A stretch of 64,000 nt of DNA, taken from the NCBI GenBank assembly GCA_963831155.1, contig CAWHOY010000006.1, positions 682,001-746,000 on the forward strand, written 5' to 3'. Shown here one piece after another: positions 1 to 8,188 of this stretch (positions are counted from its first letter, which is position 1; each line of letters opens with the position of its first letter). Below the pieces are notes generated by a model, which had not been told where the DNA came from, made no database searches, and saw only the letters and a program-made list of their open reading frames with translations. This stretch comes from CAVRXQ01 sp963831155 (lineage in GTDB: Bacteria > Actinomycetota > Acidimicrobiia > Acidimicrobiales > Bog-793). A program made the position numbers and the translations under genes.

Positions 1-246
1 CGTTAGTACCTCTCCATAAGAGCAGCCCGTGTTGGGTGTCGAGTCTTGCGGGTGCGGCCAGATCCACGCCGTACGCCGTGGTTCAGTAGCAGGTGGGTAG
101 CAAGACGGGCGGGCGGAGAAGGAGGCTGTTTGCTGCCTCAAGTCGCTACGTGACCCCCGAGAGTTCTAACGAACTCTTACCTCGTCCACTTTCGTTGTCG
201 ACAGTCGATAGGAGCAACGGTCAGGACACTCGAACTTCGGGTTCCG

Positions 247-3200
247 GTGAGCCTTACTCGCACCGCGAATTGTGGTGCCCCAGCGTTTGGCTGCTCACTG
301 GCGAGACAGTCGATGGGGCGCCTTGACGTGTCATTCCTGATTCCTCCCAAGCGAGGCACCGCCGCGGCGGGCAATGATGTCGCGGTGCCGAGCTGCCGGC
401 GCTGCCGTGCGGACAATCCGGAGGGCGCGCGGTTCTGCATGAGCTGCGGAATCGCACTTGAGCCTGCCGGGCAGACCCAACGTCGGCGGATGGTCACTAT
501 GCTGTTCGCTGACGTTGCCGGATCGACCGCCCTTGGCGAGCGGCTAGACCCTGAGCCTCTCTCGTCGATGCTCGGCTTTTATTTCGGAGCGGCTCGCGCC
601 ATCATCGAAGATCACGGAGGCGCGGTCGAAAAATTCATCGGTGACGCGATCGTTGGCTCGTTCGGTTTGGGGGTGGCCCACGAAGACGACGCCATTCGAG
701 CGGTGAGGGCTGCGTTTGAAATTCAACAGGCCATCACTGCGATGAATCCGGGACTGCAACAACAATTCGACGCGACGATTGCTGCGCGCATCGGAGTCCA
801 TACCGGTGAGGTGGCGGTCGATGGAGCGGAATCGAGCGAGAGTCTCATCTTCGGTGACGCAGCGAATACCGCAGCCCGCCTGGAGCAACGTGCCGAACCA
901 GGCGAAGTGTTGATCGGGCAGAGAACCTACCGCTTGATCCAAGACCACGTCGAGGTCGAGCCGGTGGCACCGATGATGATGAGAGGAAAAGCCGAAGCGG
1001 TCGATGCCGTGCGGCTCGTCTCCGTGCATCCGCCGGGGCGTGCGACCGACCGGGCCCGCCCACCCATTTTCGGACGGGAGCTCGAACTCGCCACCCTGAC
1101 CGACCATTTCAAAACTGCCATCGAAGGCCGGGGTGCGCACTCGGTATCGATCATTGGCGAAGCCGGTGTGGGCAAGTCGACTTTGGTGCAGTCATTCCTC
1201 GAACTCGTATCGGACGGGGCGATGGCGCTGACTGGTCGCTGCCTTCCCTATGGGGCAGGCATCACTTACTGGCCGATCGCCGAGATCTTCCGACAAGCCG
1301 CGGGGATTCAACTGGAAGATCCGCCAGACACGGCGCGCGTGAAGCTGCGCGCTCTCGCCGGGCAAGACGAGGAGACCGTCCGGGCAGTTGAGTGGATCGG
1401 CCAAGCAATTGGGTTGGTCGACGCGTCCGCCTCCGCCGAGGGAATTGCGTGGGCCGCCGTCACGTTGCTGCGTCATCTGGCGGCGAGAGGTCCAATCGTC
1501 GTCGTCTTCGAGGAGCTGCACTGGGCCGAACCCACACTCCTTTCTTTAGTGGAGCTCATATCAACCACTCTCGGCGATTCGCCGGTTGTGGTTGTCTGTA
1601 GCGCGCGCCCCGAGCTGTTGGAGAATCGACCGGAGTGGGGTGATGACACGCGCGGGCTCATCCTTCGATTGAGTCCGCTCTCTCGTCCCGCCGCGGCCCA
1701 GCTGCTCGCGACCTTGCTCGACGAACGCCTCGAGCGGTCCCTCGAGGAGCAATTGATGGAGGCGTCGCAAGGCAATCCGCTGTTCTTGACGCAGATCGCC
1801 TCCATGCTCCTTGAAGAAGGCTTGGTCGAACGAGTGGGCGGACGATTGGTGGCCGCCGTGGACGTCGCAGCGACCGTCCCGGCGAGCATCCAGGCGTTGC
1901 TTGCGGCACGCATCGATGCACTGCCGGACGACGAGGCGACCCTGCTCACAAGGGCGTCGGTGCTTGGATCCGAGTTTGACCTCTGCGACGCGATCCACCT
2001 CACTCCGGATCGATTGCACTCGGATCTCCCGCTCCTCGCCGAGTCGCTGAGGAGGCGTGGCTTCCTCTTGCCGCTCGACATCGGAGCGACCGTATTCCGC
2101 TACGCCAACCTCTTGATCCGAGACGTCGCGTACGAGCAGCTCACCAAGACAACGCGTGCCGAACTGCACGCGGCGACCGCCGATCGGTTCCGAACAATCT
2201 CCAGAGAGCGCGCAGCCGAGTTCGACGAGATAATCGGCTATCACTTCGAGCAAGCCTTCCGCTACCAAACCGACATCCGACCGATCACCGGTATCGACCG
2301 TGCGCTAGCGGACCAGGCTGCCGAACACTTAGTCCGCGCTGGGCGGAGAGCTTTGCTCCGCGACGACGCGACGGCTGCCGCTCGGCTGTTGAAGCGGGGC
2401 GAGGCGCTGCTGTCAGACGACAACGCGGACCGGGCGCGTGTGCTGACTGAGCTCGGCGAGGCGCTTTTCGCCGGAGGCCGGCTACGGGAGGCTGATCAGC
2501 GTTTCGCCGAGGTGCAGGCCAACGAAACTGCAGATCAGTTGACGCGCACGCTCGCCCGACTTCGTCGCAGCGAACTGCGCATGCAGATGGAGTCGCCGCG
2601 GACGAAGGCGACCCTTGCGATAGAGCGTGAAGCTCGCGAGGCGATGGACCTGTTCACCGCTCATGGAGACGACCAGGCGGTCGTCCGGGCCGGTTGGTTG
2701 CTCTTCATGACGAGCATGAAGCTCGGACAAGCAGCAGTCGCGCAGTCCGCTGTGGACCAACTTCGCGAATCGGCGCGGCGTCTCGGAGTGCCGAATACGG
2801 GGCGCTTGCCGGGTGCGCAGGCGATGATCATGGCCTGGGGCCCAACCCCGGTACCCGAAGCGCTTTCGCATACGGCTGAACTGCTGTTGGCGGTGCGCGG
2901 CGACCCGTCGGCCGAACCACTCGTTCTCGCGGTGCACGCCTTCCTTCTCGCCCTCGACAACAGGCTCGCGGAGGCTCGGCAGGCGCTCGTTCGCCAGCGC
3001 GAAGCCCTCGAGAGCAGCGGCCAACGAGTTTTGATGTGGGCGTCATGGGGACAATCGACCGGGCGGGTCGAGCTCGCCGCCGGCGATCCGCTCCGCGCAG
3101 AAGCGGCGCTCCGAGAGAGCTACGAGGCGCTCCGGGACATCGGCGAACGCGGTTTCGCGTCCACGCTCGCTGGCCAGCTCGCCCACGTTTTGATCGCTGG

Positions 3201-3573
3201 TGGCCGCTATGCCGAGGCCGCGCCGTTCGTCGCGGAGTGTCGGCGGGCAGCTCGCGGAGCCGACGCCTACTCGGAGGTCTTGTGGCGCACGGCGCAGGCG
3301 CGCCGGTTGGTCGCGTCCGGGGATCTTTCCTCGGCGCGGCAGATGGCGGCAAAGGGCTCGGCGTTGGCGCTCCGCACCGAGTGGCCGAACGTGCAGGGGG
3401 ATGCATTGCTCGACCAATGCCACGTTCTCACCGCGGTCGGCGATCGGGGGGCTGCCGCGGAGGTGGCTCGTCACGCTCTCGCGATCTATCAAGGCAAGGC
3501 CAACCGGCCCGGAGTCGAACGCGCGTCCAAGCTGCTCGGGGAGCTCAGCGGTACTCCTGTCTTGACGTCGTAG
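247..3573 (+). CDS. Class III nucleotide cyclase fused to AAA ATPase and TPR-like region
   Basis: Large signalling protein of up to 1108 residues. Residues 50-67 hold a zinc-ribbon-like Cys pattern (C50, C53, C64, C67). The cyclase domain begins near residue 83 with FADVAGST (metal Asp 89), has the second metal motif KFIGDAIVGSFG, and continues with a GVHTGEV strand. A P-loop ATPase follows (GEAGVGKST near residue 305; Walker B around VVFEELHWAE), then a long helical TPR-like C-terminus. This architecture is common in actinobacterial regulators that couple nucleotide cyclisation or ATP hydrolysis to protein interaction. The start is uncertain: GTG at 247 gives the longest form, ATG at 313 is a good alternative. 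It lies 88 bp upstream of the peptide/YcaO/TfuA genes on the same strand, so it might regulate them, but that is inference. Two broken relatives occur at 32.2 kb and 51-55 kb. Confidence 0.88.
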   Translation: MSLTRTANCGAPAFGCSLARQSMGRLDVSFLIPPKRGTAAAGNDVAVPSCRRCRADNPEGARFCMSCGIALEPAGQTQRRRMVTMLFADVAGSTALGERLDPEPLSSMLGFYFGAARAIIEDHGGAVEKFIGDAIVGSFGLGVAHEDDAIRAVRAAFEIQQAITAMNPGLQQQFDATIAARIGVHTGEVAVDGAESSESLIFGDAANTAARLEQRAEPGEVLIGQRTYRLIQDHVEVEPVAPMMMRGKAEAVDAVRLVSVHPPGRATDRARPPIFGRELELATLTDHFKTAIEGRGAHSVSIIGEAGVGKSTLVQSFLELVSDGAMALTGRCLPYGAGITYWPIAEIFRQAAGIQLEDPPDTARVKLRALAGQDEETVRAVEWIGQAIGLVDASASAEGIAWAAVTLLRHLAARGPIVVVFEELHWAEPTLLSLVELISTTLGDSPVVVVCSARPELLENRPEWGDDTRGLILRLSPLSRPAAAQLLATLLDERLERSLEEQLMEASQGNPLFLTQIASMLLEEGLVERVGGRLVAAVDVAATVPASIQALLAARIDALPDDEATLLTRASVLGSEFDLCDAIHLTPDRLHSDLPLLAESLRRRGFLLPLDIGATVFRYANLLIRDVAYEQLTKTTRAELHAATADRFRTISRERAAEFDEIIGYHFEQAFRYQTDIRPITGIDRALADQAAEHLVRAGRRALLRDDATAAARLLKRGEALLSDDNADRARVLTELGEALFAGGRLREADQRFAEVQANETADQLTRTLARLRRSELRMQMESPRTKATLAIEREAREAMDLFTAHGDDQAVVRAGWLLFMTSMKLGQAAVAQSAVDQLRESARRLGVPNTGRLPGAQAMIMAWGPTPVPEALSHTAELLLAVRGDPSAEPLVLAVHAFLLALDNRLAEARQALVRQREALESSGQRVLMWASWGQSTGRVELAAGDPLRAEAALRESYEALRDIGERGFASTLAGQLAHVLIAGGRYAEAAPFVAECRRAARGADAYSEVLWRTAQARRLVASGDLSSARQMAAKGSALALRTEWPNVQGDALLDQCHVLTAVGDRGAAAEVARHALAIYQGKANRPGVERASKLLGELSGTPVLTS

Positions 3574-3661
3574 AACTAGGAGCGATCGCCAAGGCGGCGC
3601 TGAGCTGAAGTGTGCGAGGCTACCGATCGCGGCCCGAGAACCGCCGCAGAAAGGAGAACCA

Positions 3662-3883
3662 ATGCCCAGCCCAGGCGACGGAATCCTCGTCTATGGGAGC
3701 GACGGCACTCCCTACCACATACCGACGAACAGCCTCGCTCAGTTCGAAGTGAAGGACAGTGAGCGAGTCACGTTGGAAGAGAGCGCGGCTGGCGGTGCGC
3801 TTGAGAGCGGGACTGTCGCCGTCAAGGCCTACCACGTGCAGTCCCCCGGTCCGCCGGCCTGGCCGATCGGCGCAAGGTCCTGA
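3662..3883 (+). CDS. Small peptide, candidate RiPP precursor
   Basis: 73-residue protein with a strong Shine-Dalgarno (AGGAGA, 5 nt before ATG). The N-terminal half is acidic and leader-like (GILVYGSDGTPYHIP, then FEVKDSERVTLEES). The last ~20 residues are Gly/Pro-rich with no acidic residue (HVQSPGPPAWPIGARS). It sits directly upstream of a YcaO and a TfuA gene on the same strand, where a ribosomal-peptide precursor is expected. No database family is recognised, so the role is inferred from position and composition. It is in the same frame as the YcaO gene; one TGA at 3881-3883 separates them. Confidence 0.6.
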   Translation: MPSPGDGILVYGSDGTPYHIPTNSLAQFEVKDSERVTLEESAAGGALESGTVAVKAYHVQSPGPPAWPIGARS

Positions 3884-4006
3884 TCCGGCGAGGACCCCCG
3901 AGTCGACCGCATTGCTGAGACGACGCCGAACGCGTCTCGGGTAAACGCGGCGCTGGGCACGGCAACGTTCGTTCCGAAGGCGCACTTCGACGGGGCGCAC
4001 CGATCG

Positions 4007-5188
4007 GTGGTGCCCCGCGAATCACTCACCAGGCTCTCGCGCTTGACGAGCCAAGTCGGCATCACCCGAGTCGGAGTAGTGACTGGACTCGACACCATTG
4101 GGATACCGGTTGTCATGGTGTGCCGGCCAAACAGCCGTTCACTTTCGGTGTCCCAGGGCAAGGGAGTCGATTTGGTGTCGGCGAAGGTGTCCGGACTCGG
4201 CGAATCGCTCGAAGGGTTCCACGCCGAGAACATCCTTCTTCCCCTCCGACTAGCCAGTTGGCGCGAGATTCGGCGAATCGCGCGCGTGGTTTCGGTCGCG
4301 GAGCTCGCTCGCCGGGAATCCTCACTGTTCCACGAGGACCTCTCGATCTTGTGGGTGCAAGGCACCGATCTCATCTCGAGCGAACGAGTCTGGGCGCCCT
4401 TCGAAACCGTGCACACCGACTTTCGCGTCCCGGGTCCTCAAGGAACCGGGAGCTTCCTTTCGACTACCAATGGACTCGCCACGGGCAACCACCTGCTCGA
4501 GGCGCTGAGCCATGCGCTTTGCGAGGTCATCGAACGCGACGCCCTCACCTTGTGGTCACTGACCGGAAACGAGGCGCGAGCATCGCGGCGGGTCGACGCG
4601 GCAACGGTCGATGACCCGGTCTGTCGTGAGCTGCTCGATCGCTTCGAGTCGGCCGACGTCGAGGTCGAGATCTTCGACATCACGAGCGACGTCGGACTTG
4701 CGGTATTCACTTGCGCCATTGTCGGCCGGCATGCAGACGCGCACCGGCGGCTCCCGGCGGCGAGCGGCCACGGGTGTCACCCGAGCCGAGCGGTGGCGCT
4801 CTCGAGGGCGCTGACGGAAGCGGCCCAAAGCCGGCTGACGATAATCGCTGGCAGTCGAGACGACGTCTTGCCTCGCTATTACCACGAGCACCGCGACCGC
4901 GATCAACTCGAGAGACTTCGGCGAGAGTTCGCAGGCGGCCGCTCCCGTCGCTCGTTCCTGGACGTCCCCGATCTCGCCGCCTCGAGCTTCGAAGAGGACG
5001 TGGCGACCGAGCTCGATCGCTTGCGGTCGGTTGGCATCTCCGAGGTGTTGTTTTTCGACCTCACGCGACCCGATCTCGGACTACCGGTGGTCCGCGTCGT
5101 CGTGCCGGGACTCGAAGGCTTTGGCGGGACGATTCCCGATTACCGAATCGGACACCGCGGGCTCGCCTTCGCAGCCGCAACCTCGTGA
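4007..5188 (+). CDS. YcaO family cyclodehydratase/thioamidation protein
   Basis: 393 residues from GTG 4007. YcaO enzymes activate peptide backbone amides with ATP to make azolines or, with TfuA partners, thioamides. The conserved core is visible: SVSQGKG (49-53), LSTTNGLATG (151-160), then the Glu-rich helix with E165, E173 and the ERD motif (176-178). The C-terminal part ends before a Pro-rich tail. The frame stays open upstream of 4007 back to a TGA at 3881. That upstream stretch encodes HFDGAHRS just before the GTG, which resembles the conserved N-terminus of YcaO proteins paired with TfuA, yet contains no ATG/GTG/TTG in frame before 4004. The true start is therefore unclear. It overlaps tfuA by 4 nt (GTGA), so the two are translationally coupled. 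Confidence 0.9.
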   Translation: MVPRESLTRLSRLTSQVGITRVGVVTGLDTIGIPVVMVCRPNSRSLSVSQGKGVDLVSAKVSGLGESLEGFHAENILLPLRLASWREIRRIARVVSVAELARRESSLFHEDLSILWVQGTDLISSERVWAPFETVHTDFRVPGPQGTGSFLSTTNGLATGNHLLEALSHALCEVIERDALTLWSLTGNEARASRRVDAATVDDPVCRELLDRFESADVEVEIFDITSDVGLAVFTCAIVGRHADAHRRLPAASGHGCHPSRAVALSRALTEAAQSRLTIIAGSRDDVLPRYYHEHRDRDQLERLRREFAGGRSRRSFLDVPDLAASSFEEDVATELDRLRSVGISEVLFFDLTRPDLGLPVVRVVVPGLEGFGGTIPDYRIGHRGLAFAAATS

Positions 5189-6564
5189 CTGCCGTGTACG
5201 ACCGCGCGGTCGTCGTCTTTCTCGGGCCAAGCCTTTCCGTCGACGTAGCCCGACGGGTTCTTCCAGCGGAATACCGGCCACCCGCGGCGCAAGGCGACGT
5301 GTTGACCGCCGCCCTCGCTGTTCCGAGCGCGATCGGCCTGATTGATGGCGTATTTGACCGCCAACCAGCTGTTTGGCACAAGGAGATCCTCTGGGCGATG
5401 TCCCGCGGCATTCTCGTTTACGGCGCCGCCAGCGTGGGCGCCCTGCGCGCCGCTGAACTCGATGAATTCGGGATGCGCGGCGAGGGTGAGGTCTACCGCG
5501 CTTTCCGCGAGGGCAAGCTCGAAGACGATGACGAAGTCGCCGTGGCGCACGCCGGTCGTGAGGACGGCTACCGCTCACTTTCACAATCAATGGTCGAAAT
5601 CCGTGCCACGCTGAAGCGGGCGATGCGTGAGGGAGTTATCGGCTCGAAGACGGGGCGCGCATTGGAAAGACGGATGAAAGAGACCTTTTACGCCGAACGG
5701 CAACTGCGCAGTGTTCTCGATACGTCTAATGATGAGCATGAGCGGCTCCGTGGCTTCCTCAAACAGGGATGGGTGCACGTGAAGCGAACAGACGCCGTTG
5801 CAATGCTCGAGCGCATCGGCGCGGACCTGTGTCAAGGCTTGAAACCGAAACTGCCGAGCTGGGACTTCCAGCACACGGTCTTTTGGGATGAGGCGTACCA
5901 GGCGGGCGTCGCTTCCTTCGCAACTGCGAACGACGAAGGCGCAATGGACGCATCGGTCGATGTCGATCCCGCTGACCACGATGCAATTGGTCACGTCCTC
6001 GACGAAGCCCGCCTCGACCCAGTTGGCTACGAGACGTTGTGGCACCGTGCGTTGGCAGACGTGCTTGCACTCTCCGAATCTCAGCGATTCGGGCCCGACC
6101 GCGCTGCATGGTCCACCAACGCCTTCGTAGAGCAACTGCGACGTTCGGAAGGCCTTTTTGGCGCGGACCAACTTGAGGCGTGGCTCGCCAAGCGAATGGC
6201 TGACCGAGACGACCTCGATGGTGGCGGTTGGCGCGCCGCCGCGCTCGAACGCGCCGCTCGGCGTTATCGACGGTCGATCGAGGAGGAGGTGCTCTTCATC
6301 CTCCGATCATCGGGAGCGCTCGCCGCACTCGCCAAGCGCGCCGCCAACAAGGAGCGGGCGCTGGGTGGACATCGGCGCCTGACAGCCGTGCCCGACGACG
6401 AGTCGCTGATCCGGTGGTATTTCACAGAGCGCCTGCATCGGGAACCTCCAGCGATGCCGCAGTCTTGGGCGCGAGCCCACGGCTGGCTTGACGTGGGCGA
6501 CTTACTGAGCGCGCTTCGCCGAGAGTGGAGCTACATCGAACAGCGCGAAACCGAAGGCCTGTGA
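5185..6564 (+). CDS. TfuA-like protein, YcaO partner
   Basis: 459 residues from a GTG that overlaps the YcaO stop codon. The first ~200 residues match the TfuA core: VVFLGPSL near the N-terminus, an IGLIDGVF segment, the HKEILWAMSRGILVYGAAS block and ALRAAELDEFGM. TfuA proteins work with YcaO in trifolitoxin and thioviridamide-type pathways and in archaeal methyl-coenzyme M reductase thioamidation; they are thought to help deliver sulfur. The C-terminal ~250 residues are helical and charged with no domain I recognise; many TfuA proteins are shorter. With the upstream peptide this forms a minimal modification locus. No transporter, protease or further tailoring enzyme is seen within 6 kb downstream. 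Confidence 0.88.
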   Translation: MTAVYDRAVVVFLGPSLSVDVARRVLPAEYRPPAAQGDVLTAALAVPSAIGLIDGVFDRQPAVWHKEILWAMSRGILVYGAASVGALRAAELDEFGMRGEGEVYRAFREGKLEDDDEVAVAHAGREDGYRSLSQSMVEIRATLKRAMREGVIGSKTGRALERRMKETFYAERQLRSVLDTSNDEHERLRGFLKQGWVHVKRTDAVAMLERIGADLCQGLKPKLPSWDFQHTVFWDEAYQAGVASFATANDEGAMDASVDVDPADHDAIGHVLDEARLDPVGYETLWHRALADVLALSESQRFGPDRAAWSTNAFVEQLRRSEGLFGADQLEAWLAKRMADRDDLDGGGWRAAALERAARRYRRSIEEEVLFILRSSGALAALAKRAANKERALGGHRRLTAVPDDESLIRWYFTERLHREPPAMPQSWARAHGWLDVGDLLSALRREWSYIEQRETEGL

Positions 6565-6844
6565 TCGGAGGCGCGTCGAGCGCGTTAGCGATCAGTTGCT
6601 ACTCGATGGCTTCCTCTGGCCGATTGTCCGGCAGATCGTCCGAGTGCCACCACCTATCACGTCGTCGAGTGATCGCGCAGAACCACAGGTACCCCGAGAC
6701 ACGCCAGCTCCCCAATCCCCACACCGTTGTGGACGATCCGGAGAGCGTGGATTCGAAGACTGAGTAGCGAGCGGTCGCCCGTAACGATGTCAGTCTGCAT
6801 GAACGCGGAGAGCGGGGTGGTCGGGAGGCGAAGAACGAGGACCG

Positions 6845-7264
6845 TTAGGCGGGATCGTGCCGCACGCGAGCGCGACGCCGTCTCCTGACGAGCAGGCGTA
6901 CAACGATGAGCCCCGCCAGCATTGCCAAGGTCTCGTTTATCGCTGAGATCCAACGAACCTCTTCTCCATTGACGACGTACACGCCGAGAGGCACGACAAC
7001 ACCTCCGAATCCTCCTCCCGACCCAGACGACAGATTCGGCGAGGTACCCTCCCCTTTGGCCCCGGACGAGTCATTCGGCAGATCGTCATGCGATGAGGGG
7101 CGACCGGCCGGGTACCCAAAACCCTCGCCTCCGCCTCCGCCTCCGCCGCCGGCGACCAACGCAACGGGAATCACAAACAAGCCGCCCTGTTCGTACGGTT
7201 CGCCGAACGCTCGGCGCACCGACAAGTTCTCGGCGATTCGACCCAACAGCTGAGCAGCGTTCAT
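6845..7264 (-). CDS. GerW/YtfJ family protein with C-terminal membrane segment
   Basis: 139 residues. The N-terminal half carries the YtfJ/GerW pattern: AFGEPYEQGGLFVIPVALVAGGG, then a run of eight glycines and GFGYPAGRP. The middle VVVPLGVYVVNGEEVRW matches the second conserved block. Residues ~112-128 form one hydrophobic segment followed by an Arg-rich tail (RRRRRARVR), suggesting an anchored protein with its tail inside the cell. In Bacillus the family is linked to spore germination, but it is widespread in non-sporulating actinobacteria, so no sporulation role should be assumed. It stands alone, convergent with tfuA. Confidence 0.8.
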   Translation of the reverse strand: MNAAQLLGRIAENLSVRRAFGEPYEQGGLFVIPVALVAGGGGGGGGEGFGYPAGRPSSHDDLPNDSSGAKGEGTSPNLSSGSGGGFGGVVVPLGVYVVNGEEVRWISAINETLAMLAGLIVVRLLVRRRRRARVRHDPA

Positions 7265-8188
7265 CTTCGGTAGACCTCCTGCAGAGATTCTCGTCTGACC
7301 CTTGAGCGCGGGAGTCGTCTGTTTGCAGTCCGGGCATCGTCTTCCTCCGATCGTCGAGGAAGACCGCGACTACCGCCGTGTCGAGCATCGATCTGAGACA
7401 CCCTCACTTAAGTGTTTCGACTGCACGATCGTGACCGAGATCTTCGACTGCTCGGCTGCCCCGGAAGAGCTCCGACATGCAGTCCAGAACGGCCAGATTT
7501 GGATTGACGCCATGACCGCGACCCTTGCCCGATTCGACTCACTCTGCAGCGCGCACCACACGTAGCTCGGGGTGTCCCGATAAGACGGACGCGACACCTG
7601 GTGCGCATAGCTCATAGGTGCCGATCGGCCGCATATAGGTGGCGCGACAAGTCCGGCGTTCCACACGGTCGCGGGCCGGGCCTCCTGCCAGTGCACACTT
7701 AGAGCCGGAATCAGACGCCGTTCGTCCATGTGGTCCGCTCGAGTTCAGTCGAGTTCGCCCGAGCAGGTCGTCTGCAGCGACACCGACCCGATCTCCTACG
7801 GCCTTGCTACTGATTCCCGCGGCGTACCGGAAGGCCCCGCGATTGTCTGCGAGCCTCTGACCAGGTGAATTGCGCGCGCTCGGAGGGACTCGACCCCCAA
7901 CCTTCTGATCCGTAGGCTTAAGCCGAGCGTTCAGAGCATCAAAGAACGCTCACACCATTCCCAGGTCAAGAGCGCATTGCCGATAAGCGCTCATCGCGTG
8001 AGCCGAGTTCCAGCTCACGACTCTGTTGCTCTCGTTGGCCCCGGTTCTGGTCCCTCCGGAATGCCGTTGTGCGTGTCCGCATTGCTGAGCGCCATCCATC
8101 CTTGGATGGCAAGCATCCCGACTCGCGCCGAGGTGCGAAGCTGATGCGCGTTGCCGAATATCGCCAGCCTCGCGGAAGGAGGTAGAGA
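7265..8188. other. 924-bp intergenic region
   Basis: No convincing gene on either strand; short open frames here lack ribosome sites and protein-like composition. The region holds the 3'-half tRNA-Arg fragment at 7872-7915 and the leader of the McrB gene. Confidence 0.6.
7872..7915 (-). other. Partial tRNA-Arg (3' half), outer att copy
   Basis: Matches the 3' half of the intact tRNA-Arg at 16255-16328 up to and including the anticodon loop (TCCGTAG at 7909-7915), with one base deleted in the T-arm (gaccccc instead of gaaccccc). Identity stops exactly after the loop. Together with 31394-31433, which holds only the 5' half, it gives the outer edges of an integrated array. Confidence 0.85.

Noticed and set aside
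3881..3883. Selenocysteine at the TGA between the peptide and YcaO
   Set aside because: No selenocysteine insertion structure was apparent and no selenoprotein family fits; kept only as a start-site puzzle.
4711..5184. Extended N-terminus for the TfuA frame
   Set aside because: The upstream open frame lies within YcaO and is Arg/Pro-rich; the GTG overlapping the YcaO stop is the natural start.
6845..7264. GerW-like gene as evidence of a spore former
   Set aside because: The family is common in non-sporulating actinobacteria and no other sporulation gene is in the window.
7872..7915. tRNA-Arg gene
   Set aside because: Only the 3' half is present, with a base missing in the T-arm; it is an att remnant.
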